DNA of 64,000 bases from NCBI RefSeq assembly GCF_030652235.1, contig NZ_JAUSBA010000008.1:26633-90632 (forward strand), read 5' to 3'. Positions 44,841 through 54,234 of this stretch are shown here, one piece after another. Source of the DNA: Cypionkella sp. (lineage in GTDB: Bacteria > Pseudomonadota > Alphaproteobacteria > Rhodobacterales > Rhodobacteraceae). A program made the position numbers and the translations under genes. The notes beneath the pieces were generated by a model. It saw only the letters and a list, made by a program, of their open reading frames with translations, was not told the DNA's origin and did not search any database. Each line of letters starts with the position of its first letter. The first letter of the stretch is position 1.

Positions 44841-45602
44841 CTACGCCAGTTTCCGCCGCACAACATAGATGAATGTTTCGGCAGCATTGTCACCCGTCGC
44901 AAGATAGAAAATGCCTTGCCACAGCCGCCAAACCACGAACAATGGGGTAAACACCATGAAATAGGTACTCATCCAGAATAATTCTCTCTGCACAACCGTC
45001 AGGCCTGCGGCATTGAAAATCTGTTCGATCTGCCCCGGCACGCATTGGTCGTAACGGGCGGGAAATCCTTGGTGATCCTTCACTTCGGGCAAAACGGCAT
45101 AGAGAATCTTCTCTTTCAGCCGCTGCGGCAGGATGAGGTTCAGCCGCGCGAAAACTGCATTTCGGCTTGGTGCAAACATATAGGCCAGACTGTCCGGCTT
45201 CAGGATGGAGGCGATAGCAAAAATCGCCGCCCGGGTATCGGGCACATGCTCAAGTGTCGCCTGACATATCACTATATCCGCATCCCCAACACCTTCATAT
45301 CTGCACAGATCGGCGACAATCACCTCGTCATATGTTCCTTCCAGCGCAGCGGCGAGTTCGTCGGCATCGATATAGATGCCAATGGTCCGAAGGCCCCACC
45401 GCCGCTTCATTTCGGCATCGGCAAAGGGTTGAGACCCGCCGCCGCAATCGTAGCACGTTGCCCCTTTACGCATCGCGTCCGGCAGTATCCGGGTTCGAAA
45501 ATGGTTGTTGCCATCCCGTCGCAGCGACAAGGGCAGTAGGTTGATGAAAGCCGTTGATGCACGGCGGTTGGCGTGAATGATCCGTCGAAGCCAATTACTC
45601 AT
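44841..45602 (-). CDS. SAM-dependent methyltransferase, class I
   Basis: A 253-residue protein with a SAM-binding motif (CYDCGGGSQPFADAEMK, then GIYIDADELAAAL), an acidic residue after the second strand, and VICQATLEHVPDTRAAIFAI. This is the pattern of small-molecule methyltransferases. Two hydrophobic segments near the C-terminus (MSTYFMVFTPLFVVWRLWQG) suggest membrane contact. In this locus it may methylate a sugar or lipid-linked intermediate. Confidence 0.75.
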   Translation of the reverse strand: MSNWLRRIIHANRRASTAFINLLPLSLRRDGNNHFRTRILPDAMRKGATCYDCGGGSQPFADAEMKRRWGLRTIGIYIDADELAAALEGTYDEVIVADLCRYEGVGDADIVICQATLEHVPDTRAAIFAIASILKPDSLAYMFAPSRNAVFARLNLILPQRLKEKILYAVLPEVKDHQGFPARYDQCVPGQIEQIFNAAGLTVVQRELFWMSTYFMVFTPLFVVWRLWQGIFYLATGDNAAETFIYVVRRKLA

Positions 45603-45629
45603 TCCATTCCACCCGCATCTTCCAAACCA

Positions 45630-46639
45630 TCATTTACCGTAATACTCCCGGAACCACGCCACAAACTGCGCTATGCCGTCGCGGAAATCGGTTTGCGGGC
45701 GGTAGCCGGTCAGGTGCTGCAACTACTCGGCATTGGCCCAAGTGGCGGGCACGTCGCCCATCTGCATGCCCATTTAATTGCGGATCGCCTTGCGCCCCAG
45801 ACATTCCTCGATCGCATCGACGAAATCCAGCAGGCGCACCTTGTCAGAGTTGCCGATGTTGACCACGCGGAACGGGGCAACCGGCGACAGGCTGTCGCCT
45901 TCGCGCACCACACCATCGGCCGGGAGCACTGGTACCGCGTCGATCAGCAGCATGATGGCGCGGACCAGATCATCGACATAGGTGAAGTCGCGGTACATGT
46001 CGCCGTGGTTGTAGATGTCGATCGGGCGGTTTTTGAGGATGGCATCGACAAACTTGTACAGCGCCAGATCCGGGCGTCCCCAGGGGCCGTAAACCGTGAA
46101 GAACCGAAACATCGTGGTGGGCAGGTTCCACAAATGGGCATAAGCGTGTCCCATGCTTTCGGTCGCTTTCTTGGTGGCGGCATAGATCGTCAGCTGGGTG
46201 TCGGCCTTTGAGGTCTCGACGAAAGGCATCACCTCGTTGCCGCCGTAAACCGAACTGGTCGAGGCCATCAGAAGATGCTGCACACTGAGCCGCCGTGCTG
46301 CCTCCATCACATTGAAGGTGCCGATGACATTGCTGCGAGATAGGCGCGCGGGTTTTCAAGGCTGTAGCGCACGCCCGCTTGGGCGGCTAGGTGCACGATC
46401 ACCTCGGGGGCAAAGTCATCGGCGATGCTGTCGAACAGCACCTGATCTTCAAGCATGCCTTCGGTCATCGAAAAGGTGGGACTCTGCAACAGCATCGCAT
46501 GGCGGCGCTGTTTCAGGGTCACATCGTAATAGTCGGTCATGCCGTCATAGCCATGCACCCTGAAGCCTTCAGCAAGCAGCAGTTTAGCCAGATGGAAACC
46601 GATGAAGCCAGCCGTGCCGGTAATAAGAATTCTTCCCAT
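45630..46639 (-). pseudogene. UDP-glucuronate 4-epimerase-like gene, multiply broken
   Basis: Starting at the ATG at 46639 it reads [19 protein letters not shown], the SDR start of the UDP-glucuronate epimerase group. At about 46338 one base is missing (CTCGCAGC for expected CTCGACAGC), which shifts the frame. The continuation has STSSVYGG and [12 protein letters not shown] (YxxxK). Two in-frame stops follow, after RKAIRN and after NAE, before the expected tail FVAWFREYYGK ending at 45630. Three lesions mean it is no longer functional. Confidence 0.88.
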
Positions 46640-46665
46640 ACTGTCTGTTTGTTCCTTCGAATGCT

Positions 46666-48519
46666 TCACTCAACCGTCACCGACTTCGCCAGATTGCGAG
46701 GCTGGTCCACATCCGTGCCCTTGAGCACTGCCACGTGATAGGCCAGCAATTGTGCAACAACGGCGAACTGGATCACCCCCCAGGCATCCCGCCAGGCTTC
46801 GGGTAGGTCCGGCAGTTCGAGGCGCGCGTAGCTGGTTGCTCCGGAAAGCTCTGCGCCCTGCTGATCGGTGACCAACAGGATACGACCGCCACGTGCGGCA
46901 ACCTCCTCGGCATTGGAGAGCGTCTTTTCAAACAGCGGTCCGGCGGGGACGAAGACCACTACCGGCATCTCGGGGTCGACCAGCGCGATGGGGCCATGTT
47001 TCAGCTCGCCAGCGGCATAGCCTTCGGCGTGGATGTAGGAAATTTCCTTCAACTTCAGCGCCGCTTCCAGTGCCAGCGGATAGGTGATGCCGCGGCCAAG
47101 GAAAATCGCGCTTCGGGCACCGACCATCATCTCGGCACGCTGCGCAATCTTGCCGTCAAGCCACAGAACATCGGTGACCACCCGCGGCAAAGCGACAAGC
47201 CCGCCGACAAGCTCTGCCTCTTGCGCCCCCGAAAGTCGGCCGCGCGCTTTTGCCGCCGCAAGTGCGATGGCAGCCAGCACGACAAGTTGGCCGGTAAAGG
47301 CTTTGGTCGAGGCAACGCCGATTTCCGGCCCGGCAGCAATTTCAAGGATCTGGTCAGCCTCGCGTGCGATCGAACTGGTGGCAACATTCACCACCGCGAT
47401 GCGATGCGCCACCCGGCCCCGCAGATGCTTGAGCGCCGCCAGCGTATCCGCCGTCTCGCCGGACTGGCTGACAAAAATCGCGATCTCGCGACCGCTGAGC
47501 GCCAGATCCCGATATCGAAATTCGCTGGCAATCTCGATTTCAACCGGCAGACTGGCGAATCGCTCGATCCAGTATTTCGCAATATGGCAGGCGTAATGCG
47601 CAGTGCCGCAAGCCACCAGCACCACCCGGTCCGCTGTCGTAAAGTCGACCCCGGCAAGCAAGGGCTTCAAACAGCCATTCTGATGATTAACCAGTCCTCG
47701 CAGCGCGCGGGCGATACTTTCGGGTTGTTCAAAAATTTCCTTGGCCATGAAATGCCGGTACGGACCCTTGTCCACTGCCCAGCTTTCGGCCACGATTTCC
47801 TGCACCGGGCGCACGACCTCTGCGCCAGCCCGGTCCAGGATCACCGTGCGCCGATGGGTCAGCACCGCCATGTCGCCATCATCAAGGTAGCTCACATGTT
47901 GGCTGAATGCGGCCAGCGCGAGGGCATCCGAGCCCACAAACATTTCGCTGTCACCTGCCGCGTCAGTTTCGCCATACCCGATCGCCAGCGGCGATCCCTG
48001 GCGCGCGGCAATCATCAAGTCATCCTCGCCATCAAAGATGAAGACCAGCGCATAGGCCCCCATGATCCGCCCAAGCGTGGCCGCTACTGCGGCAACCGGC
48101 TCAAGCCCCCCGGCCATCATTCGCGCGCAAATCTGCGCCACGACCTCGGTATCGGTCTGCGAGGAAAATACTGCGCCGCCTGTTGTCAGTTCCGCCCGCA
48201 GGTCCGCGTAGTTTTCGATGATACCATTGTGGACCACCGTCACCGGACCGGCGTGGTGGGGGTGCGCGTTGGCTTCGGTTGCGGCCCCGTGGGTCGCCCA
48301 ACGGGTGTGGCCGATCCCGATAAGTCCCGAGAGCGGATTCGCAGCCAAGGTCACGCGCAGCGAGTCGAGCTTGCCCACAGCACGACGCATGGCAACGCCA
48401 TCTGGCTGCAGCACGGCGACACCGGCGCTGTCATAGCCGCGATACTCCAATCTCGCCAGCCCGGCGACGAGTCGCTCGGTGACGTTGGCACTCCCCAGGA
48501 TACCTACTATTCCACACAT
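46666..48519 (-). CDS. glmS: Glutamine-fructose-6-phosphate aminotransferase GlmS
   Basis: A 617-residue enzyme, the usual length. The N-terminal glutaminase has its nucleophile Cys at position 2 (MCGIVGILG) and [17 protein letters not shown]. Two SIS domains follow ([34 protein letters not shown]), and it ends in [15 protein letters not shown]. It makes glucosamine-6-phosphate, the precursor of UDP-GlcNAc and hence of the nonulosonic acid. The start at 48519 is fixed by the Cys; the longer upstream frame is spurious. Confidence 0.95.
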   Translation of the reverse strand: MCGIVGILGSANVTERLVAGLARLEYRGYDSAGVAVLQPDGVAMRRAVGKLDSLRVTLAANPLSGLIGIGHTRWATHGAATEANAHPHHAGPVTVVHNGIIENYADLRAELTTGGAVFSSQTDTEVVAQICARMMAGGLEPVAAVAATLGRIMGAYALVFIFDGEDDLMIAARQGSPLAIGYGETDAAGDSEMFVGSDALALAAFSQHVSYLDDGDMAVLTHRRTVILDRAGAEVVRPVQEIVAESWAVDKGPYRHFMAKEIFEQPESIARALRGLVNHQNGCLKPLLAGVDFTTADRVVLVACGTAHYACHIAKYWIERFASLPVEIEIASEFRYRDLALSGREIAIFVSQSGETADTLAALKHLRGRVAHRIAVVNVATSSIAREADQILEIAAGPEIGVASTKAFTGQLVVLAAIALAAAKARGRLSGAQEAELVGGLVALPRVVTDVLWLDGKIAQRAEMMVGARSAIFLGRGITYPLALEAALKLKEISYIHAEGYAAGELKHGPIALVDPEMPVVVFVPAGPLFEKTLSNAEEVAARGGRILLVTDQQGAELSGATSYARLELPDLPEAWRDAWGVIQFAVVAQLLAYHVAVLKGTDVDQPRNLAKSVTVE

Positions 48520-48524
48520 GATTG

Positions 48525-48923
48525 TCATCCCTGTTCGGTCTTTGAAATTTGTTCTTGTCCTATGGTTTTGCAGGCATCGTTGTTTGGCGACTTTCTGTCC
48601 ATCTCGTGCTGAACCGCCGCAATCTCGACTTGAAGCGCCTCGTATTCGGCCGACTTCCGCCGCAGAAAGCGCCCCGCCGGCGCGGCCTTCTCGGCCACAC
48701 CCTGCGGGGTCAGCAGATAGGCGTAACGCAGCTTGTTGTTCGATACGCTGAAGTTGTGCACTTTCACATGCTCCTTTTCGGTCAGCGCGCGCAGACACAA
48801 GTCGATCGCTCCGACACGCATAGCTGTTGCCGATCTGCGGTGGGTCAACTGCGAGTTTTCGCTCAGCCTGCGCAGCACCCGAAAGCGGGTGTCCTCGCGG
48901 AAGGTGCGGTCAGTCTTGTCCAT
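48525..48923 (-). CDS. EPS-associated MarR-type regulator
   Basis: A 132-residue regulator with a winged-helix pattern (TRFRVLRRLSENSQLTHRRS, then LTEKEHVKVHNFSVSNNK, RYAYLLTPQGVAEKAA) and a C-terminal coiled coil (YEALQVEIAAVQHEMDR). It resembles the small MarR-family proteins encoded in exopolysaccharide loci. It is 5 bp upstream of glmS and diverges from the WecA-like gene across a 486-bp region. Control of the export genes is an inference. Confidence 0.75.
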   Translation of the reverse strand: MDKTDRTFREDTRFRVLRRLSENSQLTHRRSATAMRVGAIDLCLRALTEKEHVKVHNFSVSNNKLRYAYLLTPQGVAEKAAPAGRFLRRKSAEYEALQVEIAAVQHEMDRKSPNNDACKTIGQEQISKTEQG

Positions 48924-49409
48924 TTTCTGTCATGATTGCTGCCTGGCGAGCACAGGAATAGCTACCGCACGAAGGCTCACTTGGATGAGCGCCCGTTGGT
49001 CTCTGCTTCGACGCGCCCGATCTGGGACCAGCCTTTCTTCGCGGGTGAACGATTAGCATTTGGTTTCAGCTGTTGGCAAGTCCCCGACAGTGCTGTTCGC
49101 GGAATTTTACAGGATGGGACAGATGTTTACACGATCTTCTGGGCTCATTTTGTTCGCTTCCAAGGACATGTCACAATGATGTTTCCTAGGTCGTGCCACG
49201 GTAACTTCGCCGGTGAATCACCTGGTTTGTGTAAGATGGCGATCACCGCCGTATCGGCCAAAACAGCGGCGCCCGGATCGAAATGTGAGATGTGGTATTG
49301 CGTTCTCACTCGAAGACGCTACAAGTTCCGCAGCTTAATGGCGTTATTCGGAAATCCGCCATGGGTTGTCCGCTATGGATCCGCTGCGATTTAGGAATGG
49401 AGTTGGTAT
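48924..49409. other. Divergent intergenic region upstream of the export genes
   Basis: This 486-bp stretch has no gene I can support. One open frame (48936-49394) has no recognisable domain and odd codon choice. The region should contain promoters for the regulator/glmS side and for the WecA-like gene. The A/T content rises toward 49400, but I cannot name a promoter with confidence. Confidence 0.5.
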
Positions 49410-50660
49410 TTGCCATTTTCGGATGTGAATAAATTTCTATGGGTTTTTGTGCTTTCATTGTGTGTGAACGCTTTCGTTGTCATCACCAAGAAGCACCACA
49501 TTGGTCAAAGTGCACGGATCTTCGATCAGATAGCGGTGCAGGCGATGCACCGAACCCCGACTCCGCGCATCGGCGGGGTGGGCGTTGTCTTGGCACTTCT
49601 TGTCGCGTTTCTGGTCCTGATGCGAGCCCCTGACCGTTCGTACTGGCTGCTTTTCGCGCTGTCGATCGCGCCGATCTTTCTGGCGGGCCTTGCCGAAGAT
49701 CTGGGCTATGGCGTCAGCCCTGTGCGTAGACTTCTTGCCGCAGCCTTCTCCAGCGTAATTTGTGTCATTCTGCTGGGCATCTGGGTTCCCCGTGCAGATA
49801 TTCCGTTGGTGGATTATATCTTCACTTATGCCCCCTTCGCCATTCTGTTCACGATCTTCGCCGCCAGCGGTATATCCCATGCGTTCAACCTGATCGACGG
49901 GACCAACGGACTGGCTGCTGGGATCGGTGTGTTCGTCGCACTTGGTCTTGCCGCGATTGCCACAAAGGCGGGCGAGGCGTCGATCAGCATCGCTGTTTCT
50001 TACATGGTTCCCGCGCTTTTGGGCTTTATGATTATGAACTACCCTTTCGGCAAGATTTTCCTCGGGGATGCCGGGGCCTACGCGGTTGGCCATGTTCTCG
50101 CGTGGGTCGCCATCGCACTGCTGGCGCGGAGCGAGGCGCTGACGACCTGGGCGATCATGCTGGTGTTTTTCTGGCCAGTGGCCGATACAATGCTGGCCAT
50201 ATACCGTCGCAGGCGGTCGGGTAAGTCTGCGGGTCAGCCTGACCGGCTGCATTTTCATCAGCTGGTGATGCGCACGCTCGAAATTGCATATTTCGGTCGA
50301 AAACGCCGCCACATTGCTAACCCCCTGACCGCATTGGTGGTGCTGCCGCTGGCCTCCGTCCCGGTGATCACCGGTGTTCTTTTGTGGAACCAGCCGCTGG
50401 CCGCCTTTGCTGCTTTCATCCTGTTTTCTGTTCTGTTCTTCAGCAGCTATTTGCTGGGTATGCGGTTCGCCTATGGAATGGCCCGGGGGTTGAACAAATC
50501 TGCGCGTAGAGCCCACATCGACGCCGCTTCAAAGGCGCGATCATCCGCCACTCCAATGCACAGCCAGCCCCCTGAGGCGGCGACGCCGCCTTGGGTTGCC
50601 ACCAAAGAATCGACTCGCGTGATTGGTCAAGAGCGCCGACAAGCTCGTGACCGTCATTGA
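49410..50660 (+). CDS. Polyprenyl-phosphate sugar-1-phosphate transferase (WecA/MraY family)
   Basis: A 416-residue inner-membrane enzyme. It has the family motifs NLIDGTNGLAAGIGVFVALG, NYPFGKIFLGDAGAY and a histidine motif DRLHFHQLVM, plus many hydrophobic segments. It would start the repeat unit by moving a GlcNAc-1-P type sugar to undecaprenyl phosphate. The start is a TTG at 49410 with GGAG 7 nt upstream. The tail after residue 360 is polar and proline-rich. It is followed by the antiterminator gene. Confidence 0.85.
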   Translation: MPFSDVNKFLWVFVLSLCVNAFVVITKKHHIGQSARIFDQIAVQAMHRTPTPRIGGVGVVLALLVAFLVLMRAPDRSYWLLFALSIAPIFLAGLAEDLGYGVSPVRRLLAAAFSSVICVILLGIWVPRADIPLVDYIFTYAPFAILFTIFAASGISHAFNLIDGTNGLAAGIGVFVALGLAAIATKAGEASISIAVSYMVPALLGFMIMNYPFGKIFLGDAGAYAVGHVLAWVAIALLARSEALTTWAIMLVFFWPVADTMLAIYRRRRSGKSAGQPDRLHFHQLVMRTLEIAYFGRKRRHIANPLTALVVLPLASVPVITGVLLWNQPLAAFAAFILFSVLFFSSYLLGMRFAYGMARGLNKSARRAHIDAASKARSSATPMHSQPPEAATPPWVATKESTRVIGQERRQARDRH

Positions 50661-50733
50661 CGGCCGGCTGCATAGCGAAGATGCGGTTGGAGAAAACCCG
50701 AACAGTTGGGGTTTTGGAACAACAAGTGGCTCT

Positions 50734-51246
50734 ATGAACGCACAGTTTGACCTTAATGAATGCTATCTTGCACAGTGCAAGCCCAACTGCGGCAAGATCG
50801 CGGAACGAAATCTGAAGCGGCAGGGCATTCGAACCTTTCTGCCGCTTTCGCAGCAGACACGATGCAGCGGGACCAAGTTTGTATCAGAGCTGCGGCCGCT
50901 GTTTCCTGGATATATTTTTGTCGGCGTGCACGCGGGTGGGCAGTGTTGGCGCGCGATCAACAGCACCTATGGTGTGTCGCGGATTGTCGCATTTTGCGAA
51001 CATCCGGCCCGCGTGCCATCGGCTTTTGTTGCCGACCTGATGCGGCGCTGCGACGCTGAAGGGCGATTGCTTCCGCCACCCCAACTTGCTCCGGGTGACA
51101 GGGTGCGCGTGATCAGCGGGTCGTTTGCCAACTTTCTGGCAGAAGTCGACACGATTACGCCGGATCAACGTATTTGGGTACTGTTGGACTTGATGGGGCG
51201 CAGCTTGCGCATCGAGCTGCCCGAGGCCAGCGTGACCGGCGCATGA
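50734..51246 (+). CDS. NusG/RfaH-like transcription antiterminator
   Basis: A 170-residue NusG-family protein with an N-terminal domain (CYLAQCKPNCGKIAERNLKR, LFPGYIFVGV, RIVAFCEHPARVP) and a KOW domain (LAPGDRVRVISGSFANFLAEV). Specialised NusG paralogues help RNA polymerase through long polysaccharide operons. I chose the ATG at 50734; the frame is open from 50623 inside the previous gene. An IS630 copy has landed 75 bp downstream, between this gene and wza. Confidence 0.83.
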   Translation: MNAQFDLNECYLAQCKPNCGKIAERNLKRQGIRTFLPLSQQTRCSGTKFVSELRPLFPGYIFVGVHAGGQCWRAINSTYGVSRIVAFCEHPARVPSAFVADLMRRCDAEGRLLPPPQLAPGDRVRVISGSFANFLAEVDTITPDQRIWVLLDLMGRSLRIELPEASVTGA

Positions 51247-51318
51247 CGATGGACATCGACATTCAATTGCCACGGCCTCAATGCAACCGCGTGAAATTGC
51301 TTGCTGTGCAGCGGGCAC

Positions 51319-52401
51319 CTAGTGGATTGATTCCAACGTTTGGAACCCACGATTTCGAGCAGCAATAATTTCGTCTGGATCGGCTTTCCAGATGAAAGGC
51401 TTTGCTTCGGTTTTATTGTGCTCGGCGACGAACCGGTTGATTGCGGCCTTCAGATCGTCGACGGATTTAAACACGCCGTATTTCAAGCGTCTGCGGGTAA
51501 GTTTGGCAAAGAAACCTTCCACCGCATTGAGCCAGGAACTGGATGTCGGGATGAAATGAAAAGTCCAGCGGGGGTGGCGGACCAGCCAGGCGCGGGTATT
51601 TGCGTGTTTGTGGGTGCCATAATTGTCGAGGATCACATGGATTTTCTTATCTCCGGACACTTGACGTTCAATCTGGTCAAGAAAGCGCAGAAACTCCTGA
51701 TGCCTGTGGCGTTGCATGTTCTTTGAAATCACGCTGCCATCGAGCACATTGAGTGCCGCGAAGAGCGTGGTGGTGCCGTTGCGCTTGTAATCATGGGTCA
51801 AGGTCCGGCCCCGGCCCTTTTTCAGGGGCAAGCCAGGCTGGGTGCGGTCTAGTGCTTGAATTTGTGACTTTTCATCGACCGAAAGCACCACCGCGTGGGC
51901 CGGGGGTGAGATATAAAGCCCGACCACTTTGCGCAGCTTTTTGGCGAAATCCTTGTCATTCGACAGTTTGAACTGCCGCCAGCGATGCGGGCTCAACCCA
52001 TGGGATTTCCAGATTTCATGCACGGTCGAGGCACTCAATCCGACCACATCAGCCATGGCACGCACGGTCCAGTGACTGGCCTCATGAGGCGGGGTCTTCA
52101 GCGTCAGGGCGATCACTTCATCGACCTTCGCCCGGCTCACCGGCGCGATCCGCGAGGGCCGCGTTTTATCGCGCAACAGCCCCGCTACCCCTTCGCGCAT
52201 AAAGCGTTCCTGCCAGCGCCAGACACAGGTTTTCGACTTGCTGGTAGCGGCCATGATCGCACTCGTGCCCAATCCATCGCCGCTAAAAAGAACAATCCGA
52301 GCCCGCCATACATGCTTCTGAGGGGCACAACGATCCGCGACAATCGCGTCCAGACGACGGCGATCATCGGCGGTGACAGTAAATGAAATTCCTTTGCGCA
52401 T
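51319..52401 (-). CDS. IS630-family transposase (element B), intact
   Basis: A 360-residue DDE transposase. It has an HTH region (GTSAIMAATSKSKTCVWRW), catalytic Asp in VVLSVDEKSQIQALDRTQPG and VILDNYGTHKHAN, and Glu in SSWLNAVEGFFAKLTRRR. I chose the ATG at 52401. The reading frame runs through the terminal repeat, and its stop codon TAG is made from the TA target dinucleotide plus the next host base. It appears functional. Confidence 0.9.
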   Translation of the reverse strand: MRKGISFTVTADDRRRLDAIVADRCAPQKHVWRARIVLFSGDGLGTSAIMAATSKSKTCVWRWQERFMREGVAGLLRDKTRPSRIAPVSRAKVDEVIALTLKTPPHEASHWTVRAMADVVGLSASTVHEIWKSHGLSPHRWRQFKLSNDKDFAKKLRKVVGLYISPPAHAVVLSVDEKSQIQALDRTQPGLPLKKGRGRTLTHDYKRNGTTTLFAALNVLDGSVISKNMQRHRHQEFLRFLDQIERQVSGDKKIHVILDNYGTHKHANTRAWLVRHPRWTFHFIPTSSSWLNAVEGFFAKLTRRRLKYGVFKSVDDLKAAINRFVAEHNKTEAKPFIWKADPDEIIAARNRGFQTLESIH

Positions 52402-52470
52402 ACCAAAGACTCGCACAATCGAAAAAGTTTGGGAATCCAAATTCGGACTCTTACGTTACCGACAATCCAC
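51322..52470 (-). mobile_element. IS630-family element B
   Basis: The tips are GTGGATTG at 51322 and its complement ending at 52470, each flanked by the target TA (51320-51321 and 52471-52472). It separates the antiterminator gene from wza. Any transcript that began upstream of the WecA-like gene must now cross an antisense transposase gene. Confidence 0.9.
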
Positions 52471-52472
52471 TA

Positions 52473-52716
52473 GTTACTTTGCCGCAGCCGTCGGACGTTT
52501 GGAAACCAACCGTTTGCGGATCAGTGCGAGAGGAAAGTTGAGCCATGCGCATTTTGGACGGTGGTCTCAGGTTTCAGACCGGCGAGGGGCTTTTTGTTCA
52601 TCCGGGATGGAACACGCAGCTCGAAACCTAACCGGCTCCGGCACGCGCGTTTGCCCGTTTACTTCGCATGGGCCCATGCGCTAGACGGGTGAGGGAATTG
52701 TAATACGTTGGGTCTC
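52473..52716. other. wza leader region
   Basis: A 244-bp region between the IS630 copy and wza. It holds a possible hairpin GGTCTCAGGTTTCAGACC at 52561-52578, followed by GGGGCTTTTT, and a 16-bp palindrome at 52665-52680. A 28-codon open frame starts at about 52544 (MRILDGGLRFQTGEG) after AGAGGAAAG. It could be a leader peptide, but nothing proves translation. Confidence 0.4.
52665..52680. promoter_or_regulatory. 16-bp perfect palindrome upstream of wza
   Basis: CGCATGGGCCCATGCG is fully self-complementary and ends 36 bp before the wza start codon. It could be an operator or an RNA hairpin. No regulator can be assigned. Confidence 0.45.
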
Positions 52717-53775
52717 ATGCGCGGATTGATTTTTGCCTCGGTTTGTATGGCTCTTGCGTCCTGCACGGACGGGTTCACCACTTTTCCTGTCAGCCAGGGC
52801 GCGCAGCAGGCCCTGACAGAAAACGTCACAATCGTCAGGCTCGATGCGGCCAATATCGCCCGTTTTTCCCGGTCGGCACGCGGCCCGCAGAGCACCAGTC
52901 TTCGTGCCTCGACGAATTGGGAATACAAGGTCGGAACCGGCGACATTCTGAGCATCATCGTATTTGAACAGCCCGAACTGACGCTGGCATCCGGGCCGGT
53001 GCCGAGTGCGGCCCAAAGTGGTTTCAGCGTGCAGGCCGATGGTGCATTTTTCTTTCCCTACATTGGGCAAGTGCAGGCCCGTGGGCGCGTGATTGAGGAT
53101 ATCCGTATTGAGGTTGCCAAGCGTCTGGCCGAATTCTTCCCTGACCCGCAGGTTGAAGTTCGGATATCGCAGTTCAATTCGCAACGCGTTAACGTAGCGG
53201 GCGAAGTGAAGCAGCCGAACCGGCAGGCGCTGAATACGGTGGCGCTCACCCTGCTGGAGGCAGTCAGTGCCGCCGGGGGCATGACCGAGACGGCAGATCC
53301 GACAAGGATAACGCTTCAACGAAGCGGTAAAGTTTATCCAATCGACCTGAAGGCTTTCCTGGAACACGGCTATGCGCCGAACAATCCGGTCATGCACGAT
53401 GGCGACATCATCACGGTGCCCCGACGTCAAACCGAAGAGGCCTATCTGCTTGGCGAAGTTGTCCGCCCGGCGACAGTCGATTTGTCGCTTGAACCGGTGA
53501 CCCTGACCCAGGCGTTGACACGTCAGGGCGGTGTCGACGGTCTTCGGGCGGATGCACGTGGGGTCTTTGTGTTCCGTTCCGTGGGGGCACAAATGATGGT
53601 CTTCCAGCTTGAGACGGCTTCGCCAGTCGGGCTTTTGTTGGGGACGCGTTTTGTGCTTTCAGCCGGTGACGTGGTCTATGTGACAAGATCGCCCCTGCAA
53701 CGCTGGAACGATACTATTTCCCGGCTGTTGCCAACCGTTCAAGCAACGGCTGCGGCGAACAGCATTGGCAATTGA
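52717..53775 (+). CDS. wza: Outer-membrane polysaccharide export lipoprotein (Wza)
   Basis: A 352-residue OPX-family protein. It has a lipoprotein signal with lipobox (MALASC, acylated Cys at about residue 16), a polysaccharide export domain (YKVGTGDILSIIVFEQPEL, GAFFFPYIGQVQARGR) and repeated SLBB-type domains (VNVAGEVKQPNRQALNTV, YLLGEVVRPATVDLSLEP). It would form the outer-membrane channel. I chose the ATG at 52717. It is followed closely by the phosphatase and tyrosine kinase genes. Confidence 0.92.
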   Translation: MRGLIFASVCMALASCTDGFTTFPVSQGAQQALTENVTIVRLDAANIARFSRSARGPQSTSLRASTNWEYKVGTGDILSIIVFEQPELTLASGPVPSAAQSGFSVQADGAFFFPYIGQVQARGRVIEDIRIEVAKRLAEFFPDPQVEVRISQFNSQRVNVAGEVKQPNRQALNTVALTLLEAVSAAGGMTETADPTRITLQRSGKVYPIDLKAFLEHGYAPNNPVMHDGDIITVPRRQTEEAYLLGEVVRPATVDLSLEPVTLTQALTRQGGVDGLRADARGVFVFRSVGAQMMVFQLETASPVGLLLGTRFVLSAGDVVYVTRSPLQRWNDTISRLLPTVQATAAANSIGN

Positions 53776-53783
53776 CGGTCCAG

Positions 53784-54221
53784 ATGCTGGTGCGCAAAGT
53801 CTTGGTGGTCTGTGTGGGAAACATTTGCCGTTCGCCAGTCGGCGAGCACTTGTTGCGGCAGATGGTGCCGGGGCTTGATGTGGGATCGGTGGGCTTGGGT
53901 GCAATGGTCGGTCAACCAGCCGATGCGCTGGCCGCCGAGGTTGCTGCGGCAAACGGAGTTTCGCTGGAGGGGCATGTGGCGCGCCAGTTCACACAAGAAC
54001 TTGGCGGCGCGCACGACCTGCTTCTCGTCATGGAGCATGGCCACAAACGCGAGGTTGCACGCCTCGCCCCGCATCTTTCGGGGCGCACGTTGCTGTTCGA
54101 TCGGTGGACCGGTATGCAGGGCATTGCCGACCCTTACCGGCGGTCGCGCGACTTTCACGAAGGCGTTTTCCGGCAGATCAGGGCCGCATCAGTCGCTTGG
54201 GCTGAGCGTTTGAAGCGATAA
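53784..54221 (+). CDS. wzb: Low-molecular-weight protein tyrosine phosphatase (Wzb)
   Basis: A 145-residue phosphatase with the P-loop CVGNICRSP (C-x5-R-S) near the N-terminus and the acid loop DPYRRS near the C-terminus. It would dephosphorylate the tyrosine kinase encoded next. The first ATG is at 53784. A TTG at 53772 overlapping the wza stop (TTGA) is an alternative start. Confidence 0.88.
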   Translation: MLVRKVLVVCVGNICRSPVGEHLLRQMVPGLDVGSVGLGAMVGQPADALAAEVAAANGVSLEGHVARQFTQELGGAHDLLLVMEHGHKREVARLAPHLSGRTLLFDRWTGMQGIADPYRRSRDFHEGVFRQIRAASVAWAERLKR

Positions 54222-54234
54222 TGGAGGTATCCGA

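Noticed and set aside
46996..48612. Long open frame of 538 codons on the plus strand
   Set aside because: It is antisense to glmS, has no recognisable domain and a composition rich in His, Arg and Gln typical of shadows of GC-rich genes.
48936..49394. 152-codon open frame upstream of the WecA-like gene
   Set aside because: No domain, poor codon character and no convincing start. Treated as intergenic.
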